In this document: positions 21,536 to 32,178 of the stretch, piece after piece | Layout: the number at the start of each line of letters is the position of its first letter | How positions within the stretch are numbered: position 1 is the first letter of the stretch | DNA from: Kitagawia praeruptora | Taxonomy: Eukaryota > Streptophyta > Magnoliopsida > Apiales > Apiaceae | Direction of reading: 5' to 3' | DNA length: 64,000 nt | NCBI GenBank assembly: GCA_037693485.1 | Contig: CM075344.1 | Span: forward strand, 23,706,501-23,770,500 | Translations under genes and position numbers: made by a program | The notes under the pieces: model-generated | Database searches by the model: none | Told to the model about the DNA's origin: nothing | What the model saw: only the letters and a program-made list of their open reading frames with translations

Positions 21536-22954
21536 TGAAAATGCAAATAATCTAGTACTAATATCCTACCATACCTTCAAATCCTCTCATGCCATATCAA
21601 CTTAAGAATCAAAGTAAATACGCAATGTCTTGGGGTCGAAAGTGCAAGTATTCACATAGTCTACTCAATGAACATGCATAAGTTCTCACAAGCCCATGTC
21701 AAATGTAAGAATAAGTTAGTAATCATGCTAAGCCTACAAGAGTACATCTTTGAGACAAAACTCGGGATCTCATACGCAAAAACAAGCAAACACTCACAAT
21801 CCACTCACAAAAGAATTTTCACTCAAGAACAAGGGTAAGTGTATCACTCAATTCCAACAAAATCATAAACACGCTTGACATTTGGTATCAATCTAACTCT
21901 TAACACAACATACATCAATGCCGATAATCAAAAGGTCTTTATTTGGGTTGTAACGGGGCTAGGGACAAGGTATGTCAAATAAGCCAAAACAGGTGAAGTG
22001 TCAAAAGCTAGTAAGTACCATAATAAATCATACACAACACCCTATTTTGCCCCCACATAAATTTTTACTAAAACCAACACTCGACTAGTCGACTGAAATA
22101 GGATCACAACAAACACAAACATGCTCTCATAATATTTTTTTCTTTTTTTTCTTTTTCTTTTTTTTTCCTTTTTTTTCTTTTCTCTTTTTTCTTTTCTTCT
22201 TTTTTTTTTTCTCTTTTTTTTTCGAGAGCTAAATATAACACAAACAATAATATAAACAATAACAATGATCCCATGAATTTATTACATATGCCGACTATCA
22301 AGTAAACAACCAAACCCAATTTTCAATATTTCCCCAAAAGTAAGACCAACAATAAACCCCTCATTGCACACCTTATTACTCCCTTAAGCACTCTACTAGC
22401 CTTTGACAATGTGGGTTCAAATTAATGTAAGGCCAATACAAGAAAAGGTCTAGGCAAGTAATGTGGTATGTCACCGAAAAAATAGGATTAAGCTCAATGG
22501 GTTAACTAATTGATCATGTAAAAATGGTGTGGTAATATGGGAAAATATACGGTTATTCCTAAATGCCTTTATCATTTTAATCGTCAAATAATGTCATGCG
22601 TTTCAAGAAAGACCTCAAACAACTGCTAGCAATGCAAACAATCCGTGGACACTCAAGCAAACGAATAAAATTGCAACAAATATGCAATAAGGCTCAAAAG
22701 CTAACTTGGTGGAAAAACATACTCAATCCCAAGCAAAAATCTCTCTAACGCACCGACTTGTATTCAAAGCATGCAAACTAAATCATCTTGCACATATTCA
22801 TGTCCTTCTAATCACTTACAACATTCAATAAGTCTACTAGCTTCAACTTACTAGTGTATGTGTGTGCACAAGAACAAAGCATATCACTTCTCAATCAAAA
22901 GCGTCAACAACAAAAAATTCCTATCAAGCATGGGTGCAAATGCAAACTATTATG
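21536..22954. other. Non-coding L2 interior with pyrimidine tract
   Basis: No coding content recognised. A long T-rich/C-interspersed tract spans about 22132-22223. Confidence 0.6.
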
Positions 22955-23181
22955 AACTCACATGATATACGAGCATAAAAACAGAATGTCCTATATGAAA
23001 CAAACGTAGATAACACGAACATAAATGCATAATATACTACTACTAATATGCAAAGCATGAAATCCTACATGAACACATAATACAACAACAACTACTAATC
23101 CCTCAAACCACCCCCAAACTTGAAATATTCAATGTCCGCATTGAATGGAAGTAAATACGAGGGATGGTAGAAAACATACCT
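22955..23181 (-). repeat. Conserved internal block 2 of L2 (internal polypurine tract)
   Basis: Counterpart of L1 4886-5112. Contains ACCCCCAAACTTGAAAT (23109-23125), on the minus strand a second copy of the polypurine core. Just beyond it, minus-strand VGGNPRF-like codons (about 23195-23215) resemble an internal motif common in plant Ty3 elements (weak). Confidence 0.7.
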
Positions 23182-23264
23182 AAATAAAAATGCTGAAAAG
23201 CGTGGGTTGCCTCCCACAAAGCGCTTCTTTAACGTCAATAGCTTGACGTACTTCCAAGCCTCCA

Positions 23265-24182
23265 TTAAGGATGATAATAGTTTATCTGGTCATCTCTTCG
23301 CGATACTTCATCGTCATCACGGCGGCACACTTTCTGCCCTTTCTCCTCGCTTGGCCTATTCGTATAACAACTCTGTCCTATTCCAATGCCTTCATCTATT
23401 GACCCAAAATCTGTCAATTTGTAGAACAACACACACTCGCGGGCTTCGCTTGAATATAATAGAGGAGGATAAATGTAAGTTGCTGAAGCCTTTGGTTCCT
23501 CAAAGAGAACTTCCTCCATTGGATCTAATGCGCTACCTCCATCTTTAAACTCTGAGACAAGTAGAAGACCTGCATCTTTCCCATGTTCTTCAGCCTCTTG
23601 GTACGCACATACCAATTTTTGAAATTTGTGCAACTCATCAGTGTATGTCCCAAATAGTGCCCTTTCCAAATCATCCACCATCCTAACATGATCAAATTCC
23701 TCACATGGCTTGCGAATGCTCACCTCACCTTGAAATTTGTCTTCCTCAATTAAGCATACAGTACCTTGCTCCAAGTCACCGTTATTCTCTGGAATTGCCT
23801 CTAGTATGAATTGTTGTTTCTCTTGTTCCAAGGCACTCACAGCTCGAACAACTAGTATCTCCAACGATTTGAGAGACTCCTCATTACTCTTTGCAAGCAT
23901 CCTAAGCTCCTCCATAGTTACAACCTCATCTGACTGAACATTAGGAGTAGGTTGCTGATATTGAAACTCTTCACTACCAAAAAAATATGACCTATTTGGA
24001 ACATCTTGCTGGTACTGTTGAGGATGGTATTGAAAATATGGTTGCTCCTCATAAGTGACATATGGATCAACTCCTTCGTAGTAACAATATTGTGAGGGAT
24101 CATGAACGCCCAAACACTACTCACATTGCTGAGGCATGGATGTTCTCGAATATGCCCACCATGGCAACTCCTCGCATGCCAT
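23265..24182 (-). pseudogene. Degraded ORF in L2, gag-like position, unknown family
   Basis: Reading from the ATG at 24182-24180 gives MACEELPWWAYSRTSMPQ, an in-frame TAG at 24119-24117, then 282 more codons to the stop at 23265. The protein is rich in Gln, Tyr and Glu at first (QYHPQQYQQ), has a short helical stretch (NEESLKSLEILVVRAVSALE, about residues 100-120 of the full frame) and an acidic C-terminal half. There is no zinc knuckle and no enzyme motif. It lies just inside the primer site, where gag would be. L1 lacks it. Confidence 0.5.
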
Positions 24183-24305
24183 CTTCAAACACTCAAGTAC
24201 CTGAACACACCGAACTAAACTAGATAGGTAAGAAAAAATCTGAGTCAGTGAACTCTAACGACCACTATTGATAAGCACATAAACCAAAAATAAAACACCG
24301 ATGAT

Positions 24306-24322
24306 CCCCGGCAGCGGCGCCA
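24306..24322 (-). promoter_or_regulatory. Primer binding site of L2
   Basis: Same TGGCGCCGCTGCCGGGG as in L1, six bases from the LTR edge at 24329. Confidence 0.88.
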
Positions 24323-24328
24323 AAAACT

Positions 24329-25914
24329 TGTTTGCACTAAATCACGCAAGCGTACGTGGTCACAAGTAATATATGAATAAGTCATGTTCGTTCCCACAGA
24401 GATCTGGTTTTTAATTCAGTTTAGTACCTATGCAACAATGTATGATTATTATTCACTGCTAAGACAAATAACAATTTTGGGTTTAATAAACTAAATTAAC
24501 TAAGAATTAAATTAACAAGCTAAGAATTAACTAACTAACGAGAATTGGAATCGAATTACTTCTGCAAGAGAAAACATGGAATCCGAACTTCATTAAATAC
24601 TTTGCTTAGATCTGGCGCCTTTAATCACTATATGCAATGGTTATGATATCTGATCAGACAACACGAAACAAGTACACGCTACCTGTCAACATACGTATAC
24701 CAAACTACCCATACATCCATAAAAGAGATAGAAGATGAATAGACACCAATTATGCTTAGACCCTATATGTCTATAGAATTTGAAAACATAACGGTTGAAG
24801 AGCAAGTTATCCATAAAGATCACATAGGGCAATACAAGTATTCTCATCTCATACTATGAATCATGTTGATAACAATCATGAACCTATGCTAGCATGGCAA
24901 GTTCTAAATCTCAAGATCCACTTTCACTTCACAAGAGATTAACAAATTAGATGTTCATGGCGCATCTATCAATTAAGCATAACCATACGAGGATATCAAA
25001 TATACATCACACACAGATCTTTAAAGCATCAAGATACTAAAGCTCCATAAATAAATCCGTTAGAATCCCATGACAACTATTAGCTCATAATTGAACCTCT
25101 CGTCATCATAGGATCTAATGAAACCATGATAAAAACAAAGTATGAAAAGATACAAATAAACCTAAGTAATTGATATGTAATGGTTCTACTTTTTCTATCC
25201 CCCAAGATGTGTATTTATAGCCCCAATTTGCCTCTCCATCAAGCAATTGCCATCTTTGAGTTGGAATAGAATTGTGGCAATTTCCATCTTTAAACGGGAT
25301 AAGATTTGCAAATTCCATGTATAAGACTGATTCTGAAAAATACCAGCCGCCCAGGGTAATTACCATACTGATTAGAAGTAGGAATTTTGGCAATTTCCTG
25401 TTTAGAATTGAATTCTGGCAATTTCTGTTGATTCTGTTTTGAAGAAAAATTCTCTTCAATAATTCTGGACTCCGTACCATCTTAAAATGATAGAAAATTC
25501 TGTTATCTTCGCGTGGGCAGTTGAATCGTCCAAAACGGACTTGTATAACTTAAGATATGGCCAAAACAAAATCAGAAATTCTGGCTGATTTTTCACCCGC
25601 TGACTGCTACTGTTCATGCGCGTCCGTTACTGTTCATGCGCGTCCGTTACTGTTCATTTCGCTGATTTTGCTCTATTTTCTTCGTTTTAACTCCGATTTT
25701 CATTCCGTTTCTTCCGGCTCTCTCGCAAATTGATGTACTATTATTCTTTAAGCTCAAAACCCACCATTTAAGAATGGAAAACATCATCCCACATCCGACT
25801 CTTATTCCTGCACAAATTCACTAAAAACACATCAAAAACACCACATACTTGAGTTCAAGTCATCAATTCAAGCCGATACGAAGCATTCCAAGTGGATATA
25901 ACATCCACTTATCA
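24329..25914 (-). repeat. 5' LTR of L2
   Basis: 1586 bp, TGTTTGC...TTATCA on the plus strand, about 1.6% different from the reconstructed left LTR. ORFs at 20625-20882 and 25115-25480 are the same LTR stretch read twice. Confidence 0.93.
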
Positions 25915-26139
25915 ATTGTAGCCATACTTTATTAGTTCGGCATCCGTAAGCTCGTCAACATCTTTTGGCTTGCCATCTTCTTTAAAGAATTCAAAATTGC
26001 CCTTTTGCACAACTCTTAGCACAAGTGGTTCTCTGGAAAGATACACCTCCATACGACATTTCCACCAGTTGTAATTTTCGGTACCAAGCAAAAGAGGAGC
26101 CCGAAAATCTGATGTTCCTTCGGGATATTTATCAATCAT
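25915..26139 (-). pseudogene. Copia gag of element E3, N-terminal part
   Basis: From ATG 26139 the frame reads MIDKYPEGTSDFRAPLLLG then YNWWKCRMEVYL, a typical copia Gag start, and stays open to L2 at 25914. It continues at 9211 in the same frame. The primer site lies 43 bases upstream, so the start is well placed. Confidence 0.87.
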
Positions 26140-26181
26140 TTGATCGATACTTTTCCTGTTACAGAAATGTTAGTATACCAA

Positions 26182-26193
26182 GCTCTGATACCA
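26182..26193 (-). promoter_or_regulatory. Primer binding site of E3
   Basis: The minus strand reads TGGTATCAGAGC (initiator Met tRNA), two bases from the LTR at 26196. Confidence 0.85.
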
Positions 26194-26195
26194 AT

Positions 26196-27420
26196 TGAAA
26201 AACCACACCTAGAGGGGGTGAGAATAGGTGTTATGGCCAACTATATCCAATTTTAAATATTACCGAAAAATAAAACTGTGGACTAGTCAGCTTGCTGATT
26301 GCAATATAAAACAGTCTGTCAACTAGCTAAGACGAGTAAATGTAGTGCAGAAAAATAAGAACACCAAGGATTTTAGCCAGGTTCGACCCCTAATCCCCTA
26401 TGGTCTACGTCCTGGTCCCTTACCAACCTGGTAAGAGAATATATTATTGATCAACGAAAATACCAATTACAAGATCCAATAATATATCTTCTTATGCACC
26501 CGTTGTTGATAGCAGCTTGCTGAAACCCCTTGTCCCTTGAACCAAATGCTCTCTAAGAACTATACTACCCCTGAGTACAATCTTCTCTAGCAAACTAGTT
26601 CCTGAACCCTTGTTTCCAAGCCTGCCTATCCAACAACAACACTTACACGTTGAACAATACAAGAAGAGAAGTGTTTACAACTCAAACTAAGAACTCTCTA
26701 ATATATAAATATTGCATGTAATACTAGAGCTCGTTTATAGGATATGAAAGAAAGTGCTGAGTTGTGCTTGTGTGTTCTTGAAGGTGTTCAATAGTTGAAG
26801 AGATAGTCACACAAGTATATATATAGTAAACTCAAGAAATTCAAATTACAGATCATAATAGCACCGCTCTTGAGTAATGATTCTCACGTTCAACTTAGTT
26901 TGATTAAGTTGATTTCTAACGTTTACAAACGATCAAGAGGAGCTGTTTTGAGTGTTAAATATTTAGAAAGGAATTGATTTTCAAAGGCATGCTTGAAAAG
27001 TAAGCATGTGGGTTGTTTTGTAAAGTACTTTTAGAAAGCAAAAGGCTCCTTAGAATAAAGAATGATGTCTTGAAAGATGCTTCAAAGAAACTGGAGCTCT
27101 AATATATATAATACAATATATACATATATTAGACAGCTGCTACATATCATTTCCTATGATATTCCCTTGATTTAAGGACTTTAGAATTTGTCCAAACTGA
27201 TTCTGGGCGGTGGCTGATAGCTTGCTGTTATCATCTGTTTTCACCGTCCCAGCTTGCTGTTATGTTTGCAATGTCTTAGCTTGCTGACAATGAGGTATTC
27301 AGCTATTTAATTAAGTCCTGCAAAATAAAGTTAGAGCACAACCAAACAGCTAGCTATAACATTCAGTTACAAGCTTATCAGCTTGCTGACAGATTGATCA
27401 TCAAAACTATAAGGCTATCA
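26196..27420 (-). repeat. 5' LTR of copia element E3
   Basis: The inner edge is fixed by the primer site (TGAAAAACC). The outer edge is a guess at CTATCA (27415-27420), where a TGATAG start would lie on the minus strand. The partner LTR is not in the window. The LTR carries six AGCTTGCTG motifs (about 26289, 26513, 27218, 27251, 27278, 27380). Confidence 0.55.
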
Positions 27421-28123
27421 TGAGTGATGAGTGAGTAGAGTGATTGCAGGTCTGAATCACTTATGTGTGCTACATTTGTATAATTGGTTTTGTCTTAAAT
27501 TGGTTTTGTATCGATGTGTCTCTTCCGATGTCTTTTGTATGGTGTTAATTATCAATGGTATGAAAGTTACTTTCAAAATTAAAAAGAAGGGTCATAGGCG
27601 GATCACTAATGTCTTGGATATTTTTATATTTCTAGGTAATTGTTCATCCACAATACCGTCATCCAGCTGGTTGTAAAAGGTGCTGGTTTTGCTTGGGAAA
27701 GTAAGCATTCAATTGATAGTAGCAATAGGAAAACTTGAAGATCCATAATGAAGTACTTTTAATTTGTAAGTTTCTACTTTCTACTTTTAGTTTTTTCTAT
27801 TCGGTTCTACTTTTTAGTTTGATATGGATTCATTGTATTATTCTTGGTACATTATGTGTAAGTTAGATTAGCTAATTATCTTTCCTTTAGGCTTTATCTC
27901 AAGGACTTGTAGGATGATGTTTAAACCTTTAAGTATAATTTCTGAACTATGTCACTTCAAAATCTTCACTTAATGTTGCCTTTTTTATACAATACAAACT
28001 TTAAAACGTAAAATTTGAGGACAAAGTTTAGGATATTTTATTGAAAAGATTGAATATCAATAAAATTTAAATTATTGCATAAATCGAAGACTAAAAAATA
28101 TTGTAGATATCTAATAGTTTGTT
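27421..28123. other. Unassigned DNA left of the Pack-MULE
   Basis: AT-rich. A frame of 81 codons at 27431-27676 has no recognisable motif and is not taken as a gene. Confidence 0.5.
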
Positions 28124-28220
28124 GGGTGAAGGCCCTAAATAATCAAAAATAAATACTGCTTGCCCAAAATACTGATCTCCAAATATTTGGCCCTAAATAC
28201 TGACGGGACACGTTGTTTCG

Positions 28221-28317
28221 TGCTCTGTATTGCAGGGATACGGTGCTCCGTGCTCCGTGCTCCGTATTGCAGGGATACGATGCTCCATGCTCCGTATTGT
28301 AGGGATACGGTACTCCG
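28221..28317. repeat. 30-bp tandem repeat in the Pack-MULE
   Basis: Three units (28221-28250, 28258-28287, 28288-28317) built on TGCTCCGTATTG followed by AGGGATACGG, with a 7-bp partial unit between the first two. Several overlapping ORFs here are only this repeat read in different frames. Confidence 0.85.
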
Positions 28318-28428
28318 TGACACATGATAAACACAGATACGGAGCACCATCCAACGTGATACACTGATACGCGAAAACAAAGTAACAAAACAAAACTAAT
28401 TACAACTCTTAACAGTTGGAGCCTTGGG

Positions 28429-28800
28429 TCATATAAACATCCCAGTAGAATCTGCTTGAGCCATCGCATCCATCAACTCCTACTCCGTAGCTTCCTCAAC
28501 AATCCCATTTGACTTCTGAAGAGCATAAACAGCTCTATCAATAGAAACCGGATCAACTGCATACACCCATCAAAATCTGTATCAAGACTCAACACAAACG
28601 CCCCATTCGCAATAGGCTGAACCAACTGTGCTATACTAATCCTATTCGCAGGTAAAATCACAATCGACGGAATCCCAGCAGCTGCACAATAAGTAGACAA
28701 TGCAGCTGAAATATCACCCGTGGAAGCACACCCAACTCCCACAACAGGCCTATTCATTTTCTGTAATCGATTAACTTGTAAATCCCCTTTTGTGGAAAAA
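28429..28800 (-). pseudogene. Threonine synthase fragment, captured and internally deleted
   Basis: The minus strand encodes LQVNRLQKMNRPVVGVG, then CASTGDISAALSTYCAAAG and DTDFDGCMQLI, the conserved core of plant threonine synthase (PLP enzyme, last step of threonine synthesis, plastid). At TGATCCGG (28555-28548) the sequence jumps in another frame to DPVSIDRAVYAL and then GIVEEATE, which in the family lies about 100 residues further on. Then come stops TAG (28482-28480) and TGA (28431-28429) in an otherwise family-like ELMDAMAQADSTGMFI. The N-terminal half and transit peptide are absent. It cannot make an enzyme. Confidence 0.9.
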
Positions 28801-29396
28801 AAGAGATGCGCCTGGCGACGCCGGAGAGGATAGAAGCTTTAAGAAGAAGATGTAACCATGCTTACACGGAAGAGGAAAAAAACGAAAGTGATAGAGGGAG
28901 AGAGATTTTCTGGGGAGGGAGAGGAACTTCAAGAGTTTTTTTTTTAAACTAAGACTGGTGGAAACTAATGAGCGGTGTAAATGCAAACTGAGTATCGACT
29001 ACCGAGGATAAAGAAATTTATATGTCCTAATACGCTACACGAATTAACGTGTTAGGTCGGTAAATAGGGCCTTAATTCCGAATTTCAGTATTTTGGGCCA
29101 CTAAGTCTCAAAAATGATTATTTTGGTAATTCTCTCTAGTTTGTTATCACAAATATTAAAATACCTTTTCTCACAAAAAAGATTAAAAAAATTATCCTAG
29201 TATAATATATGAAATTGAAACATTTGTAGTATATTGAATTATAAATTTATAATGGAGTTGGTATATATTTTGTTGAATTTTCTGTATCACGAGTCTGGTA
29301 GTTCGCATCCACTTTCTGAAAAAGAAGGAAAGTATTAGATTATAAGATCCAGGACTTTAGCCATGTAAATTTAAATATCCCCATAAATGTATTGTG

Positions 29397-30847
29397 TTAA
29401 AGAATGATTACTCCAGTATTGGTGACTATGGTTAAAATGGATGATACTGATTCAGCGTGGACTGCCATACTTGAGTAAGAAATGTCGGAGGCATAGTACA
29501 AACTGCAATCATTTACTATATTTTCTTTTAAAAACTTTATGATAAAAGTGTACGCTTTTCCTACAATATCCTTCAATTTATTTGGCAGTCGCAGTCCTTC
29601 AAGCTCCTTTGATTCATCCTCCAAGTTCACCTATAAAGCCAAAGTTACATAAAATGCAATATACATTAATTATAAACAATAGATACATTGCACACACCTT
29701 AATCAGTTCTGCAATAATTTTAATGGTAGTCGATCCAACAATCCGTGTAGTAGCACGATCAAGGAGAAGTAAATTACATGCCTCAACTTCATCCTCAACC
29801 AACACGGATATCCTAAACCTAAATATTAATTTCTAATAAATTAACATTCTTACATAATAATATTCTATAATATACATAAGAGGGAGATAAATATTTACGA
29901 AAAAAACTAACTTTTTTCGGGGGATGGCATGCTTCTTGGACAATTTGTACATTTGAATTGTTCATTAAGGTGGTGTTTGGCTGGGCTTATAAGCCCGGAC
30001 TTATAACTTATTTTCGGGTAAAAATTTCATATTTTGATAATTTGTTTTTATGGTTGTATTTAATGTATGTTTGAGATTTCATAAGTTGCAAAAATAAGTT
30101 GGAAAATAAGTTGGAATGTTAGGAATCTCTAACATTGGCTTAAAATAAGTTGACTTATTCTGGAAATAAGCTCCCCCAAACACCCCCTAAGTTGTTTAAC
30201 ATCTGCCTTGCAAAATATGCAGCTTTTGTACCACCAACTATTGTCTTCGTCTACCTTGCAGATTTTGGCACAACACTGTACTTCTTTTTGTCAAATGCAT
30301 TTTATTTGAAGAAAGATATGTAATTAGCCATGAGTATATAAATAATATTAAATTTTTTTCACATTTGTCTATATATTCAATTATTATATCATTGAACCAA
30401 CAACAGGAATGGAGTTATCGTAATCTTACATCAATACATGCCTCGTCTTTTATGAACGTAAGTGTTATTAAGTCCATGCTTTCAAATTGAGCTTTAGTTC
30501 TTGGATGCTGTAAATTCCGGATACTCTCTTTGTGCCAAGTGTAGTTTGATTCTTTTTCTCAAACCTATAATATAAATATAAGAAACAAACCATGATTGCC
30601 TTATCCATAAAGCTACATTTTTGTATTCACAACCATTAGATAGTAAATATGATATACCTTTCCCTCATTGATGCCAAATGTTCATTATCATAGTTCATAT
30701 AAACCTTGGTTGATGGCATAGTATTGATTTGTACCTCATCCATATACATGTGAACTTTTGTACTTGTCAAAATAATTATTTTTGGACTAATTTTTTCTTC
30801 CAAGATCATGTCTTTCACAGAATTTGCCAACTGCCCCCAATATTTTC
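29397..30847 (-). pseudogene. RPA70-like (replication protein A large subunit) gene remnant
   Basis: Several exons can be followed on the minus strand. 30847-30658 gives YWGQLANSVKDM and STKVYMNYDNEHLASMRER (OB-fold DNA-binding domain). About 30564-30440 may be a further exon. 30300-30191 joined to 29965-29905 gives the zinc finger CCAKICKVDEDNSWWYKSC, then CIFCKADV and CTNCPRSMPSP. 29818-29698 gives FRISVLVEDEVEACNLLLL, and 29630-29397 gives LPNKLKDIVGKAYTFI to a stop. The last two introns keep GT/AG. RPA binds single-stranded DNA. The 5' half is missing and two MITEs break exons. RPA-like genes are also carried by Helitrons, so origin from one is possible. Confidence 0.75.
29969..30187. mobile_element. 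Tourist-like MITE inside an RPA exon
   Basis: 219 bp with ends GGTGGTGTTTGG and, in reverse, GGGGGTGTTTGGG, flanked by TAA on both sides (29966-29968, 30188-30190), as expected for PIF/Harbinger MITEs. Removing it and one TAA restores the RPA frame (VKQLNEQFKCTNC). Confidence 0.75.
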
Positions 30848-31357
30848 TAGGGCTACACATGGGTAGGGTTGGATTTTTGTCAAACTCCAACCCAACCCAA
30901 TTAGTTCGGTTTTATAAAAATCAACCCATTAATTGAAAAAAATTGTAACCCAACCCCGACCCAACCCAATTAGTTCGGTTTGGTTCATGTTGGGTCGGGT
31001 TAAATTTGTTAATCGAAAAAATTTGCAGAAAATTTTGTAATTCGCAGAAAATGTTGCAGAAAGTGTTGCCGAATGTTGCATAAAGTGTTGCAAAAGCCAA
31101 AAAGTGTTGCAGAATGTTGCATAAATTTATATAATGCAGAAAATTTATAGAGTGCAGAAATTTGTAAAAATTACGCAGAAAATATACAAATATGCAAAAA
31201 TTATGTAAAAAATTCTGCATTTTATGTAAACGGGTTGGGTTGGGTAAGGGTTAAAATTAACCCGTTTAACGCACGGTTTTGGATGGTTCGGTTTGATCGG
31301 TTAAAAAGAGGACCAGTTTGGGTTACTTTGGTCGATTTTCGGAACTCATGTGCCCTA
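30848..31357. mobile_element. hAT-like MITE cutting the 5' side of the RPA exon
   Basis: Ends TAGGGCTACACATG and, in reverse, TAGGGCACATGAG. Flanks atattttc and atactttt agree at six of eight bases, as for an aged 8-bp hAT target duplication. The ends contain GGGTTGGGTTGGG and TTCGGTTT repeats, and the middle holds repeated GTTGCAGAA(A/T) units. Confidence 0.55.
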
Positions 31358-31787
31358 ATACTTTTTGTATCTGTACCGAGCCAGTGTTTTCTTTATCATT
31401 TTAACATATATTTTTCTTTTACACCATAATTCTTTGCACCTATTTTGACCAAAAAAAAAAGAAGGAATCATTGCATCTATGAGATTATTTTTTATTTTTT
31501 TCGTGCGTGGTTTAGTTTTTTAAAGAAGGTTTTAATAGATTCCAGGAAAGCAAGAATACATTACATACATGATTTTGATGGTAAGTATTATTCTATATTT
31601 TCTTTAAAAAAACATAGACTTGTATTGGAGATAGGATTTTGGGGTGACACAAAAAAGGATGGAACTTTTGGTACCATAAAGGTTACAGAAGTATAGATAT
31701 GGTAAAGAAAAGAATATTGCATTTCACAATATATTTCATGCTTTGCCACTGCTAGTCTAGTAGCAGTCGTTGCAATGATATTGAGGG
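31358..31787. other. Unassigned stretch right of the hAT-like MITE
   Basis: If the RPA gene extended further 5', its exons should be here on the minus strand, but I see none. An 83-codon plus-strand frame at 31445-31696 (many Lys and Phe) is not recognised. Confidence 0.4.
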
Positions 31788-32178
31788 TGTTTGACATTTC
31801 TTAAAATAAGTTACTTTTGACTTAATGGAGGTGTTTTTAACTTAAAAGAGAAATTAAAGTTGTTTATTTTAAGTTGAATAAATGTGTTTGGGTAATTTTA
31901 CTTAAAGTTAAATGGGGATTTAATAATTTTGACTTAAAGTGATATTTGACTTTAAAAAAATTTAAATTCATAATATTTAAACTTTACAAGAATTGTGAAA
32001 AAATAAAAAGAAAAAAAAACTCAATAAATCATAAGTCATAAGTCAAAAGTACCTAAATGGAACTTTTGATTTTAAGCAATTTTTTAACTTAAAGCTGGCT
32101 TAAAGCCACACTACACAAACAGGCCAAAAATGACTTAAAGCCATTTTTAGCTTTAAGCCATGTTTCCCAAACAGGCTG
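31788..32178. mobile_element. Probable MITE with TTAAAGC/GCTTTAA ends
   Basis: Starts GAGGGTGTTTGACATTTC and ends TTTCCCAAACAGG; the reversed end (CCTGTTTGGGAAA) resembles the start, and both ends are followed inside by ACTTAA/TTAAGT repeats. No clean target duplication was found. Confidence 0.4.

Larger units (their letters stand above)
9217..25914 (-). mobile_element. L2: Ty3-type LTR element with a degraded ORF, split by E2
   Basis: LTRs are 9217-9640 plus 20150-21316 (left, interrupted) and 24329-25914 (right). Removing E2 and one target duplication makes the left LTR 1586 bp, exactly the length of the right one. Target duplication attgt is perfect (9212-9216, 25915-25919) and lies inside E3 gag. 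The primer site is at 24306-24322 and the polypurine tract at 21317-21330, so the element is on the minus strand. The interior of about 3 kb shares blocks with L1 but also holds an ORF remnant (23265-24182). No protease, RT or integrase is seen. Confidence 0.93.
28124..29136. mobile_element. Mutator-like element carrying a gene fragment (Pack-MULE)
   Basis: A perfect 9-bp target duplication tagtttgtt (28115-28123, 29137-29145) flanks a 1013-bp unit whose ends are imperfect inverted repeats of about 80 bp. They share AAATAATCA, then GCCCAAAATACTGA, then GGCCCT when the right end is read in reverse. Nine-bp duplications are diagnostic of Mutator-like elements. The interior holds a threonine synthase fragment, so this is a Pack-MULE. 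It encodes no transposase. Confidence 0.87.

Noticed and set aside
20625..25480. Similar ORFs at 20625-20882 and 25115-25480
   Set aside because: Both lie in the LTRs of L2 and are duplicated with them.
28135..28469. Several overlapping ORFs with repeated tyrosine- and proline-containing peptides
   Set aside because: Products of the 30-bp tandem repeat read in different frames within a Pack-MULE.
28473..28757. Functional threonine synthase gene
   Set aside because: Only a fragment with a large internal deletion, frame switch and stops, enclosed by Pack-MULE ends.
31445..31696. 83-codon plus-strand ORF as a gene
   Set aside because: Low-complexity Lys/Phe content in AT-rich DNA, no motif and no relation to neighbours.
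32104..32112. CACTAC at 32106 as the left end of the CACTA element
   Set aside because: It is followed by MITE-type sequence, not by the CACTA terminal sequence; the better match is the truncated end near 32296.
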